A stretch of 64,000 nucleotides of DNA. It comes from a bacterium (lineage in GTDB: Bacteria > UBP6 > UBA1177). How positions within the stretch are numbered: position 1 is the stretch's first letter; every line of letters starts with the position of its first letter. The notes beneath the pieces were generated by a model, which was not told where the DNA came from, made no database searches, and saw only the letters and a program-made list of their open reading frames with translations. The stretch is taken from the NCBI GenBank assembly GCA_017538365.1, contig JAFYIZ010000044.1, positions 1 through 64,000 of the forward strand, given 5' to 3'. Below, piece after piece: positions 14,671-23,259 of this stretch. The position numbers and the translations under genes were made by a program.

Positions 14671-16584
14671 TTAGTCGAATTTTTCGATCAGTCTTTTTGT
14701 TTCGCCGGCTTCCAGCTCGACAGGAATAGTTTTGTCGATTCCCGCTTTCGGATTTTTGAACTGGATTTTGTAGCTTCCTGCAGGAAGTTTGTGCTTTGAT
14801 ATCGGAGTCGCACCTATAAGTTTGCCGTCGATATATATATTCGCCCACGGCATGCTGTTGATTGTAAGGTATGCCGGTTCACCCGATTCCGCAACCGATT
14901 TTACGGAAGAGTTATCCGTTTTTTTCGATTTTGACTGAGCAGGAGCGTTTTTCATCGGCTTAAGTATTACGCTGACTTCCTTGTTCATATTTGCGGGAAC
15001 TTTGCCGATGTTCTCTTCGTAAGGGAAGTATCCGTGTTTTTCAACTCTGACAACGATGTCAAGTCCTACCGGAATATCGTTTACGATTGTCGGAGTTGCA
15101 GCCTGAACTTTTTTGTCGTTGATATAGAGAACAGCACCGTCGGGATCGGATTTGACCGTTATCATCGTTTTCTGCTCGCCGATGCGGTACATTTTTACGA
15201 ACTTTTCAAGTTTGTCGCCTTTGCTTAGGAAAATACTCTCTTTCACATCAACGAAACCTGTTTTGGAGAATGAAATTTCGTGCTGACCGGCAAGAAGTCC
15301 TTCCATGACACAAGGAGTTTCGCAACGCTTCTGGTACATCGTATTTTCATCCACGACGACTATCGTCTTTTTCTCGTTCGAATCGACGATTAGAGAAGCC
15401 GCATCTTTTTTGCTTCCGCCCATAACAACAAGAAGCGCAATCGCAAAACCGAGAACTATAAGAACTGCAGCAAAAATAAGCACCAGTTTTTTCGGTGAAG
15501 AATTTCTGTGGATCACCGATTTTTCGTCTTCGACTGTCGTAACTTCGCTGCGGGCCGGCTGAGACGACTCGCGGAGCGGCATGTCGGCCGGTTTTTTGAT
15601 TTTGTGGTATTCCTCAAGTTTTGCAGTTTCTTCTTCAAGTTCGTCGGCAAAGAACTCGCTCATGAAGTTCATCATATCCTGACGGGAGAAACTCTTTCCG
15701 CTCGCATAGCTGAACTTTTTGAGGTCTTCGGAAAATTCGCTTGCCCACTGATAACGGTCTTCCCTGTCTTTCGCAAGCGCTTTCAGCACGATTCTGTCGA
15801 GTTCCGGCGGAACTGCGCTGTTGAAAACGCTGGGCGGCAGGACTTCCGCTTTTCTGATTTTTTCAAGCGTTTCGACATCGTTTTTGCCGAGAAAAAGACG
15901 CTTTCCTGTGAGCATTTCAAAGAAAACGACACCTAGAGAGAAAATATCGCTTCGTCTGTCTATCGGCTGACCGCTGACCTGCTCCGGCGACATGTAGCTG
16001 AACTTTCCCTTGAGCATTCCGACCTGGGTTTTCGTCGATTTGCTCTTCGCCTTTGCAATACCGAAGTCGATGAGTTTTACCGTACCTTCGTATGAAACGA
16101 TCATGTTCTGCGGAGAAATATCGCGGTGAACGATGTTGAGCGGATTCATCTTCTCGTCAGTTTTGCGGTGCGCGTAGTCCAAACCGTCGCAAACCTGCGA
16201 AATGATGTATGCACTCTGCTCGACCGGCATCAGCAGATCGACTCTTTTCAGTCTTTTGCGGATAGTTTTGAGATCCTTTCCGTTGATGAGTTCCATCGCG
16301 ATGAAGTAGGAATCTTCGATTTTTCCGAGTTCGAAAATCTGAACGACGTTCGGATGCTGGAGTTTTACAGCGATCTTAGCCTCATCGACGAACATTTTGA
16401 TGAATTCGGCATCTTCCGCGACTTCAGGCAGAATTCTTTTTATCGCAACGATTTTTTCAAAACCTTCGACTCCGAACATTTTGGCTTTGAAGACCTCGGC
16501 CATACCGCCGACGTTGATCAGCTCTAAAAGATAGTATTTTCCGAATAATCTAGGCAACTTATAAGTCGAATTATTTTCTTCCAT
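14671..16584 (-). CDS. Membrane Ser/Thr protein kinase with C-terminal PEGA-type domains
   Basis: 637 residues. An N-terminal Hanks-type kinase domain (about 15-285) shows GKYYLLELINVGGMAEV, AIKRIL with the ATP Lys, VHRDISPQNMI with the catalytic Asp, LIDFGIAKAK and MSPEQVSGQPIDRRSDIFSLG. A single membrane helix (about 375-397) leads to an outside region with two or three PEGA-like repeats (VLYINDKKVQAATPTIV, IYIDGKLIGATPISKHKLPAGSYKI). HRDIS in place of HRDLK is frequent in myxobacterial kinases. Start ATG 16584 is preferred over TTG 16599. It has its own promoter and is downstream of the histidine-kinase operon. The partner may be the PP2C at 55323-56090. Confidence 0.92.
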   Translation of the reverse strand: MEENNSTYKLPRLFGKYYLLELINVGGMAEVFKAKMFGVEGFEKIVAIKRILPEVAEDAEFIKMFVDEAKIAVKLQHPNVVQIFELGKIEDSYFIAMELINGKDLKTIRKRLKRVDLLMPVEQSAYIISQVCDGLDYAHRKTDEKMNPLNIVHRDISPQNMIVSYEGTVKLIDFGIAKAKSKSTKTQVGMLKGKFSYMSPEQVSGQPIDRRSDIFSLGVVFFEMLTGKRLFLGKNDVETLEKIRKAEVLPPSVFNSAVPPELDRIVLKALAKDREDRYQWASEFSEDLKKFSYASGKSFSRQDMMNFMSEFFADELEEETAKLEEYHKIKKPADMPLRESSQPARSEVTTVEDEKSVIHRNSSPKKLVLIFAAVLIVLGFAIALLVVMGGSKKDAASLIVDSNEKKTIVVVDENTMYQKRCETPCVMEGLLAGQHEISFSKTGFVDVKESIFLSKGDKLEKFVKMYRIGEQKTMITVKSDPDGAVLYINDKKVQAATPTIVNDIPVGLDIVVRVEKHGYFPYEENIGKVPANMNKEVSVILKPMKNAPAQSKSKKTDNSSVKSVAESGEPAYLTINSMPWANIYIDGKLIGATPISKHKLPAGSYKIQFKNPKAGIDKTIPVELEAGETKRLIEKFD

Positions 16585-16622
16585 CGAAAATTCCCACAAA
16601 CGATCAAAAAAATTCTGCCATT

Positions 16623-16651
16623 ATTCTAATTATTGAATTTTTAGAAGTCAA
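16623..16651 (-). promoter_or_regulatory. Sigma-70-type promoter for the Ser/Thr kinase gene
   Basis: On the minus strand TTGACT (16646-16651), a 17-base spacer and TAGAAT (16623-16628) lie about 40 bases before the kinase ATG at 16584. The fit is good, so the kinase can be transcribed independently of the upstream sensor operon. Confidence 0.65.
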
Positions 16652-16663
16652 ATAAAAGAATTG

Positions 16664-18664
16664 TTATTTAACGCTGACTGATTCTATCGGAAAAGTGATG
16701 TGAAAAACCGTTCCGGATGAAGAAGTGTCCCAAAGAACGATTGAACCGCCCGAAAGTTTTACTATTTTTTCGCAGGTCGCAAGCCCGAGACCGTTTCCGT
16801 TCTTTTTCGTCGTGTAAAAAGGCTCGAAAATCGAATCTTTGTGTTCAGCCGGAATGCCGGGCCCGTTGTCGGAAACTTCGATCAGCAGTTTTTTCTTCTT
16901 TTTCGCAACAGTTACTTTGACTACTCCCACACGATCAGTTTTTTCAAGCGCCTGAAGACTGTTGTTTACCAGGTTTACGAAAACGTTTTTCAGAACATCC
17001 CAGTCAAACAAGAATTCCCTGCCGCCGGTCTGATCGGTAAAGTTGACCGTGCGGTCGGCATAACTGAAAAACTGCTTCATTTCTGCAAAAAACGACCTGA
17101 AATTGTAGGGATAAGGCGAAAGCTTTATGTTTCTTCCGTAAACGAGCATCTTCTCGATCGTATCGTTAAGCCGCTTCAACTCTTTGAGTGAAATATCGAG
17201 ATATTCAGTATCTATATCTTTTTTTCTGTCTATCGCATCTTTCACCACTTCGATGTTGAACATGATCGAAGTCATAGGAGAACGGAGTTCGTGGGCGACA
17301 AACGAAAGCATTTTATCTACTTCCTTGAAATGTTTGAGCATTTCAACTTTCTTTTCCGTTTCTATGACCGTGGCGAAAAGAGAGATTTTTTCGAACTTAT
17401 TCAGCGTCATTTCAGCCATATTGCTGATGCAAAGCATGGCATTGTGAGAAATATTCCTTGAATTTATTACGAAAAATCCTGTAAGTTCGTTGTGATATAT
17501 GACCGGCAGGAAAAAATCGCCGCCCGTTTTTTTGACAAAACCTTCGAGTGTCGGTACCGAAATCAGCGCAAAATCCTTTGAAACATAGGTTTCATGCAGA
17601 AGAAACTGCTCGCTGAGAAGCGGCTGGAAATCGTCGTTTCCGTCGTAAAGTTCGACCGGCATCTTCCTGCTCTGCCACAAAAGATCATCCAGATAAACAT
17701 ACTTTATGTGCTTGATTTCATGGAACCATTCGTTTACGCATTCGTAAAATTTATCAAAAAGAAGCGGCGCTTCAGTGATATCCTCGATTTCAAGACGGAA
17801 CTTGTTCAGATAGGTCTGATAGTAGTTGCGGCTTTTGTATATAAAACTCTCGACCGAAGATGAAAAATATGAAATAGCTACTCCGGTCAGCATGAAAAGC
17901 ATGAACAGAGTACAGAGCACGACAAGCGAAAAGTTTGCGCTACCGAAAGCGCGCGTCACTAAAAATCTCAATGAAAACAAGAAGTTAACAAGGAAAGAAG
18001 CAGGAAGCGCAAAAAATATGATAAGCCAGAAATTTATCCTGTTCAGTCCGGTCGACGACCTCGGATTCACATAAAGAAAAAGCCCGAAGCACACCACGAA
18101 AAGCGCAGAAAGGATCATTGCCGCCACATTGAAATAGAGCGAATTGTAAAACATCACCGAAAAAGCCGAAGCAGCCGGCACAAGAAGCGAAAGCAGCGCC
18201 ATCGCGGAAATATTGAAAAGAACGAATTTTTTCACATTTGCATTCAAGTATTTGATTTTTCTGAATATTATAGGAATATCAAGAGCAAGTGCGGCAAGCG
18301 GAAGAACAAAATAGACCAAATAGAGCCTTGTCTTCATATAAATAAACAGAACAACCATAAAAACCACGGAAACGGCTATCGTCGTCATCCATATTATGTT
18401 CGGGAGAACGGCGTGCGGAAATGAATAAATGTAAAGTGTTGAAAATATTACGAAACATAGCATTGCTACAAAAAAATAGACTTTCGAAAACGGAAAATAG
18501 ACCGCAGCGACAGAGGAAAAAATAAAAACATTGGAAATCATAATAAAGAACAGCCAGAGATTCTGAGGCAATCCCCTGCCCTTTATCATGATGTGCCAGC
18601 CTGTCGAAGACATGGCTATCGCGAAAAAAATAACGAAATATAAAAAAGAAGCTGACTCAGACAT
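16664..18664 (-). CDS. Multi-pass membrane sensor histidine kinase
   Basis: 666 residues. The first about 240 residues form seven or eight membrane helices with little periplasmic sequence, like the 7TM-type sensors. Residues about 250-420 form a soluble, GAF-like region with no clear metal or cofactor motif. The kinase core follows: FVAHELRSPMTS with the phospho-accepting His, NLVNNSLQALE (N box), DNGPGIP (G1) and NGLGLATCEKIVKLSGG (G2). Its ATG overlaps the response regulator stop by 8 bases, so it is the third gene of a coupled operon and almost surely phosphorylates that regulator. The signal could be membrane-borne or cytoplasmic. Confidence 0.94.
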   Translation of the reverse strand: MSESASFLYFVIFFAIAMSSTGWHIMIKGRGLPQNLWLFFIMISNVFIFSSVAAVYFPFSKVYFFVAMLCFVIFSTLYIYSFPHAVLPNIIWMTTIAVSVVFMVVLFIYMKTRLYLVYFVLPLAALALDIPIIFRKIKYLNANVKKFVLFNISAMALLSLLVPAASAFSVMFYNSLYFNVAAMILSALFVVCFGLFLYVNPRSSTGLNRINFWLIIFFALPASFLVNFLFSLRFLVTRAFGSANFSLVVLCTLFMLFMLTGVAISYFSSSVESFIYKSRNYYQTYLNKFRLEIEDITEAPLLFDKFYECVNEWFHEIKHIKYVYLDDLLWQSRKMPVELYDGNDDFQPLLSEQFLLHETYVSKDFALISVPTLEGFVKKTGGDFFLPVIYHNELTGFFVINSRNISHNAMLCISNMAEMTLNKFEKISLFATVIETEKKVEMLKHFKEVDKMLSFVAHELRSPMTSIMFNIEVVKDAIDRKKDIDTEYLDISLKELKRLNDTIEKMLVYGRNIKLSPYPYNFRSFFAEMKQFFSYADRTVNFTDQTGGREFLFDWDVLKNVFVNLVNNSLQALEKTDRVGVVKVTVAKKKKKLLIEVSDNGPGIPAEHKDSIFEPFYTTKKNGNGLGLATCEKIVKLSGGSIVLWDTSSSGTVFHITFPIESVSVK

Positions 18665-20048
18665 CTTTACGCAAACCGAATTCTTCTATTCTTTTGTCAA
18701 GCGTCGGACGTGTTATTCCAAGCAGCTCGGCAGTTTTGCCTTTGTGCCAGTTGGTCTGTTTGAGAACATATTCGATATAGTTCCTTTCAACATCGCGCAG
18801 AGGCATCAGCTTTTCAGGCATAACGAGTTCTTCGACAATATTCTGTTTTGCACTCGGAGCCTCTTTCTTCTCAGCGACAAGAAAAGAAAAACTGTCGCGT
18901 GTAAGAACTTTGTCCTTCGCCTTTATCGAAGCACGCTGTATCGTGTTTTCAAGCTCGCGGATATTGCCGGGCCACGTGTGCGACCTGAGATAATCCACAG
19001 CCTCTTTCGTAATGCTCTGAATAGAGGTGTTCATCATGAAATTCGCCTTCTTTATGAAGTGCAGGATCAGCATTTCCAAATCGTTCAGGTGCTCGCGAAG
19101 CGGCGGCACAGAAATCGTGATGACATTGAGTCTGTAGAAAAGATCCTCTCTGAACTTCCCTTTTTCGACAAGTTCCTTCAGATTTTTGTTCGTGAGAGCG
19201 ACGATTCTGCCGTTGAAACGCTTTTTTTCGGTCGCTCCGATTGGATAGAAATCCTTTTCCTGAATGACGCGCAGAAGTTTCGTTTGAAATTCGTAAGGCA
19301 TTTCCGAAATTTCGTCGAGAACAAGAGTTCCACCTTTGACCGCTTCAAGTTTGCCCTCGCGGTTTGCAGTCGCGCCGGTGAAAGCTCCTTTGACGTAACC
19401 CATAAGTTCGCTTTCGATCAGATTTTCGGGCACTGCGGCACAGTTTATCGCGATAAAAGGCTCTTCCGGCACGGTATTTTCGTGGATCGCCTTCGCAACC
19501 ATCTCCTTTCCGGTCCCGCTTTCACCTGTAACAAGAATCGTCGCCTTGTTTCCTTTCAGAGTTCCGATAGTTTTGTAAATATCTATCATCAGAGGATCGC
19601 GCCCGATTATCGTGTCTTTGAACGGAGTGCTGTCGGGCTCTATAAAGTAGGCGACACGCTCTTTCAAAGTAAGCGTTTCGAGTGCGCATTCAACGGTAGA
19701 ACGCAGTTTTTCAAGCGGAACGGGCTTCGTCAAAAATTCGTAAGCACCCAAATTCATTGCTTTTACTGCCGCATCAAGGTCACCGAAAGCGGTCAGCATC
19801 ACGATAAGCGGCATATCTTTTTTGTTAAAAGTCCTATTGAGGTCTTCGAGAAGTTCCAGACCGGTCTTGACCGGCATATTTATGTCGAGCAGAACAAGAT
19901 CGGGATGCTCTTTTTCTATCGCGATATAGCCTGTCCTTCCGTCATCAGCGGTAAAAACAGTGTACCCTTCCGATTCAAGGTATTTCTGATAGCTCCGCAA
20001 AATAGAAAGATCGTCGTCAACTATGAGTATTTTCCACTTGTTTTTCAT
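18657..20048 (-). CDS. NtrC-family sigma-54-dependent response regulator
   Basis: 463 residues in three domains. The receiver (1-125) has DDD at 11-13, the phospho-accepting Asp55 in LLDINMP and the Lys in LTKPVPLEK. The AAA+ domain (about 150-385) has GESGTGKEM (Walker A), the sigma-54 contact loop KGAFTGA, LDEISEMP (Walker B) and FREDLFYRLNV. The C-terminal Fis-type HTH is WHKGKTAELLGITRPTLDKRI. It therefore activates sigma-54 promoters after phosphorylation. ATG 20048 overlaps the upstream methyltransferase-like gene as ATGA and the histidine kinase follows with an 8-base overlap. No clear -24/-12 promoter was found in the window, so targets may lie elsewhere. Confidence 0.96.
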   Translation of the reverse strand: MKNKWKILIVDDDLSILRSYQKYLESEGYTVFTADDGRTGYIAIEKEHPDLVLLDINMPVKTGLELLEDLNRTFNKKDMPLIVMLTAFGDLDAAVKAMNLGAYEFLTKPVPLEKLRSTVECALETLTLKERVAYFIEPDSTPFKDTIIGRDPLMIDIYKTIGTLKGNKATILVTGESGTGKEMVAKAIHENTVPEEPFIAINCAAVPENLIESELMGYVKGAFTGATANREGKLEAVKGGTLVLDEISEMPYEFQTKLLRVIQEKDFYPIGATEKKRFNGRIVALTNKNLKELVEKGKFREDLFYRLNVITISVPPLREHLNDLEMLILHFIKKANFMMNTSIQSITKEAVDYLRSHTWPGNIRELENTIQRASIKAKDKVLTRDSFSFLVAEKKEAPSAKQNIVEELVMPEKLMPLRDVERNYIEYVLKQTNWHKGKTAELLGITRPTLDKRIEEFGLRKDV

Positions 20049-21640
20049 TGCTCGACCTCACGTGATTCACTGTTTTCGCCGAGATAACGCTCGATGATAT
20101 CGACTTCGCCCGGAGAAAGTTTGAAAAGCTGATAGACAAAGCCGTCAAGTCTTTCCGAAACAGCCGCGAGTTCTTTCTGCAGAGCTTCGTTTTCTCTCGA
20201 AAGGGCCATTTCTCGGTAGATTCTGCGGATATCAAGCACTTCTTGCGTTATAAGGCTCTGGAAATTCTTTCCGCACAGCATGAACGGGATTTTATTGAAA
20301 TTTTTCTTCAAAAACTTGTTGTGATGCGGAAATTTTATCTTGTAGAAAAATTCGACGAGCTTTGAATTGAGGTAACCTTCCGCAAAAAAGAGATCAACGT
20401 CGGACGTGCGCGGAATGACCGCCGCAACGTCGTTCATAAAGTAAAGTCCGTCCTCGTCGTACGCAAAAACAGGTTTTACCGAAAGATACCGCATAATCAG
20501 TTTTTTGCTTTCGAAACTGCTTTCCGCCGGAATCTGGAAAAAGGCCTGAGGATCGGGATAAATATATTTTTTGACTCTTAAAGTTCTGAACGGAAGAATC
20601 TCCTTCGATGTGACAAGCGGTCGGTATGCGGCACTTCTTCTCAGAGTTTTGACAAGTTCGTCAACCGGTGCGTTTCTGAACATTCCGAGGAAAAACCTGA
20701 AGTAGTCGCCGCATGTTCCCCCTGCCATTTCCTCTATTTTTGAAACCAAAGCCAGCTGATCTGCGGTGACTTTATCGTTGAACGTGAAAAGATGGTTGAA
20801 ATCAAGACAGTTGCGGTCAAGTTCGAGTACCTTCCCTTCTGAAAAATCGCGGATAACGACATTCTGCGACTGCATCGGGATCATACCTTCGATTTTTTTA
20901 ATCAGCTTAAGCTGCAGAAAATCGGCAAAACGGTCGATTTCTTCCGCTTCGAAGTGTGCGTAAAGACTTTTTTTATCTTTTCTGGTGAGCGGAGAAGAAA
21001 GAAAAGTTTTTTTGACCATCAGATAAAAAACGGCGTCGTATTTAAGCAGAACCGACAAAGTATCAAGCAGACTTTCGCTAGCAAACGGATAGTTTGCCGA
21101 ATCATCGACGACAATATCGAAATTCTGCGGCCGCAGCTGCGTTCCGTCATCATTCATCAGATCGAACAAGGTCGTCTGCATCGAAATAGAAAGCGCCGCG
21201 TCACGCGAAACGGGGTAATACTCAATGTTTTTGAAAGGCGATTCTTTTGTCCTTTCGGAAGAGTAGCCGATGAAAAGCTGGATTTTTTTCTCGGTTTCAT
21301 AAGGGAGAATTATCGAATCGGTGAGAAGAAGCACGGACTGTTTCGGCTGCACTTTGACGTTCTGAAGTTCGATCACTTTTTCTGCCGGAAGCGAGAGAAT
21401 CGCACTTACCGAAAGCGACAGAACAAAGTCACGCCCCAATCTGTCCGAAAATTCGTTATTGAGAAGCGAAAAATCGCTTTTGGCTATTCCTACCAGAGTG
21501 TTTGCCGCCGGCCGCTTGTTTTGAAGCGAAAGCCAGAATTTGTTCAGCAGGAATGCGTAGGGATCAGTCTTGATCGATCTTTGCTTTATAAACTCGTTGA
21601 TTTCGTAAAAAAGTTTTACAAGTTTTTTTCTTTTATCCAT
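20045..21640 (-). CDS. Methyltransferase-derived protein with TaqI/type IIG-like C-terminal region, apparently catalytically dead
   Basis: 531 residues, not a standard family by eye. Residues about 372-456 (FESKKLIMRYLSVKPVFAYD, YFMNDVAAVIP, FAEGYLNSKLVEFFYK, NFNKIPF) match the pattern of TaqI-C-type target-recognition domains of type IIG and BREX PglX methyltransferases. Residues 498-517 (LDGFVYQLFKLSPGEVDIIE) match their terminal phrase of the type IDELVYELYGLTEEEIKIVE. The N-terminal half looks like a decayed methyltransferase fold: FDIVVDDSANYP (174-185) stands where FDVVIGNPPY is expected, and no FxGxG motif is visible. It overlaps the response regulator by ATGA. A sensing or DNA-binding adaptor for the two-component system is inferred. 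Start ATG 21640 is within a ribosome-site context AGGTGAG. Confidence 0.75.
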   Translation of the reverse strand: MDKRKKLVKLFYEINEFIKQRSIKTDPYAFLLNKFWLSLQNKRPAANTLVGIAKSDFSLLNNEFSDRLGRDFVLSLSVSAILSLPAEKVIELQNVKVQPKQSVLLLTDSIILPYETEKKIQLFIGYSSERTKESPFKNIEYYPVSRDAALSISMQTTLFDLMNDDGTQLRPQNFDIVVDDSANYPFASESLLDTLSVLLKYDAVFYLMVKKTFLSSPLTRKDKKSLYAHFEAEEIDRFADFLQLKLIKKIEGMIPMQSQNVVIRDFSEGKVLELDRNCLDFNHLFTFNDKVTADQLALVSKIEEMAGGTCGDYFRFFLGMFRNAPVDELVKTLRRSAAYRPLVTSKEILPFRTLRVKKYIYPDPQAFFQIPAESSFESKKLIMRYLSVKPVFAYDEDGLYFMNDVAAVIPRTSDVDLFFAEGYLNSKLVEFFYKIKFPHHNKFLKKNFNKIPFMLCGKNFQSLITQEVLDIRRIYREMALSRENEALQKELAAVSERLDGFVYQLFKLSPGEVDIIERYLGENSESREVEQ

Positions 21641-21712
21641 TTTTTCTCACCTTTCAAAGTTCGATAAATTCAGTATAGGAACCAAATTTAAAAAAATCAA
21701 GCAATTCAAGGC

Positions 21713-21740
21713 AAAAAAAAAGGGCACCGAAGTGCCCTTT
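21713..21740 (-). terminator. Intrinsic terminator after the repeat-tailed lipoprotein gene
   Basis: AAAGGGCAC (21719-21727), a CGAA loop (+ strand) and GTGCCCTTT (21732-21740) form a perfect 9-base-pair stem. Read on the minus strand it is followed by a run of T residues (the A-run at 21713-21721). It lies 22 bases past the stop of the lipoprotein gene at 21762 and separates it from the methyltransferase-like operon. Confidence 0.9.
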
Positions 21741-21761
21741 AAAAATCTGATGACGATTGGC

Positions 21762-23108
21762 TTATTCGCCGCTGTCTGTATCCGTGTCTGTATCCGTGTC
21801 TGCTTCCGTGTCTGCTTCCGTGTCTGCTTCCGTGTCTGCTTCCGTGTCTGCTTCTGTGTCTGCTTCCGTGTCTGCATCGGTGTCAGCGTCGGTGTCTGCA
21901 TCGGTATCCGTAGCAGTGTCTGCATCGGTGTCAGCGTCGGTGTCTGCATCGGTGTCTGCATCGGTGTCTGCATCGGTGTCAGCGTCGGTGTCTGCATCGG
22001 TGTCTGCATCGGTGTCTGCGTCGGTGTCTGCATCGGTGTCTGCGTCGGTGTCTGCATCGGTGTCAGCGTCGGTGTCTGCATCGGTATCAGCGTCGGTGTC
22101 GGTACCTTCTTTTGCTACGCACTCTTTGGTCTTTTTGTCTTTCTCGTAACCTTCTGCGCAGTCACAAGTGTTCTTCTTTTCGTTGTAAACTTCTGTTGTT
22201 GCATCACATTCAGCTTTGCAGAAGTAACCGGTAAGTTTGGTTTCATCTGCCGTGCAGACTGTTCCTTCTTCACATTCGATAACATCGCAGAGATCTTCCG
22301 GACATTCAACTTCTTTCTGCTGCTGGTTTTCGATTGCTATGCAGGAGCAAGCTTCATAACCCTGCTGTTCATAAGCTTCAGCAATTTCTTCCGGAGCGAT
22401 GATGACAGCTGCATCGATACCAAGTTTGATTTTCTTGCCGGCAGCAACAGTGCTGTCATCCATGCAGTACTGGAATCTTCCTGCAGAGATATTGCCGTTT
22501 GCAGCGCTCATACCAACCGTGCAGGTTTTTACCATGTTGATCATGTAGTTTGCGCCAAGAACATAAGTCATTTCGTTGATGTAAGCAACTGTCGGACCGA
22601 AATCAGCGATTTCACCGCTTTCAACTTCTGCCAAATCAGCTTCGGTAAGAATAACCTGAGCTTCTACGCCGTAAGCGATAGCAGCAGAATTTTGATCAAC
22701 CAGAGCCTGGTAAATAGAATCGGTAACGATTGCCTTGGTGCCATTGGTAAGTTCTGCAGCCATAAGATAGGTACCTGCATTGAAGGAAACATTCGGATAA
22801 GCTTCATCATAGAAAGAAGCTTTGAGCATGTCAGCTGTTTCTGCTTCGCTCGGGGTCTGCAAAGTGCCGTAGCCGTTGATCAAAACATAGCTGTCATAAT
22901 TTGATGTTTTGAAAGAGTCGTCGATTTTGCAGGTGTCGGTAGGCGTTGTGTCGCCGGTGTCGCTGGTGTCAGTGTCGGTGTCACTGGTGTCAGTGTCGGT
23001 AGACGTGTCGGTGTCGCCAGTGTCCGTGTTGTCTTTTTTGTCGCCGCCGCAGCTGACAACAAAAAGAGCGAAAACGATCGCTACGAGAGCAAGTGTGAAT
23101 TTCTTCAT
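21762..23108 (-). CDS. Lipoprotein with Asp/Thr-rich linker and long DTDA/DTEA repeat tail
   Basis: 448 residues. A signal peptide with lipobox VVSC (Cys20) is followed by an acidic Asp/Thr linker (about 25-55), a globular region of unknown family to about 265, a Cys-rich EGF-like region (CSCIAIENQ ... [18 protein letters not shown] ... [17 protein letters not shown]), and a C-terminal tail of about 112 residues made almost only of DTDA and DTEA repeats. The tail is encoded by a 12-base tandem repeat. It has GGAGAT before the start, its own promoter and a strong terminator, so it is a single-gene unit. A surface lipoprotein with an extended, strongly acidic, possibly calcium-binding tail is likely; function unknown. 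Confidence 0.85.
   Translation of the reverse strand: MKKFTLALVAIVFALFVVSCGGDKKDNTDTGDTDTSTDTDTSDTDTDTSDTGDTTPTDTCKIDDSFKTSNYDSYVLINGYGTLQTPSEAETADMLKASFYDEAYPNVSFNAGTYLMAAELTNGTKAIVTDSIYQALVDQNSAAIAYGVEAQVILTEADLAEVESGEIADFGPTVAYINEMTYVLGANYMINMVKTCTVGMSAANGNISAGRFQYCMDDSTVAAGKKIKLGIDAAVIIAPEEIAEAYEQQGYEACSCIAIENQQQKEVECPEDLCDVIECEEGTVCTADETKLTGYFCKAECDATTEVYNEKKNTCDCAEGYEKDKKTKECVAKEGTDTDADTDADTDADTDADTDADTDADTDADTDADTDADTDADTDADTDADTDADTDADTDADTATDTDADTDADTDADTEADTEADTEADTEADTEADTEADTDTDTDTDSGE
21765..22100 (-). repeat. 12-base tandem repeat tract coding the DTDA/DTEA tail
   Basis: On the plus strand the unit TGCATCGGTGTC (variants TGCGTCGGTGTC, AGCGTCGGTGTC) repeats through about 21880-22100 and a variant unit GCTTCCGTGTCT through about 21800-21870. 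An interruption CGGTATCCGTAGCAGTGTC lies near 21902. Every unit is a multiple of three, so copy-number change would lengthen or shorten the tail without frameshift. Confidence 0.9.
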
Positions 23109-23175
23109 TTGAAATCTCCTAAAAAAAGTTAGTAAAAAATACCCTCAAATTCTTGTTGTAAAAAAACCGTCAAAA

Positions 23176-23203
23176 ATTTTAAAGCCGAAAAAATTTTTGT
23201 CAA
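23176..23203 (-). promoter_or_regulatory. Sigma-70-type promoter for the repeat-tailed lipoprotein
   Basis: On the minus strand TTGACA (23198-23203), a 16-base spacer and TAAAAT (23176-23181) lie about 68 bases before the ATG at 23108. Confidence 0.65.
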
Positions 23204-23259
23204 GCAAAAAAAACATTGCATGTCTTTTCAGAACTAATATCAATAAAATAAACAAGTTA

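Noticed and set aside
18588-20087. Long plus-strand open frame (about 499 codons) opposite the response regulator
   Set aside because: It lies wholly antisense to a gene with unmistakable domain motifs, has no family resemblance and no ribosome site. It arises from codon bias.
20045-21640. Active type IIG restriction-modification enzyme
   Set aside because: No nuclease motif, no intact NPPY, and only 531 residues against the roughly 1000 expected for type IIG.
21765-22100. Possible CRISPR array
   Set aside because: The repeats are 12 bases without unique spacers, are in frame inside a lipoprotein gene, and no cas genes are present.
21732-22904. Plus-strand open frames rich in Val/Cys or Ser/Val/Ala repeats
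   Set aside because: They are other-frame readings of the 12-base tandem repeat in the lipoprotein gene.
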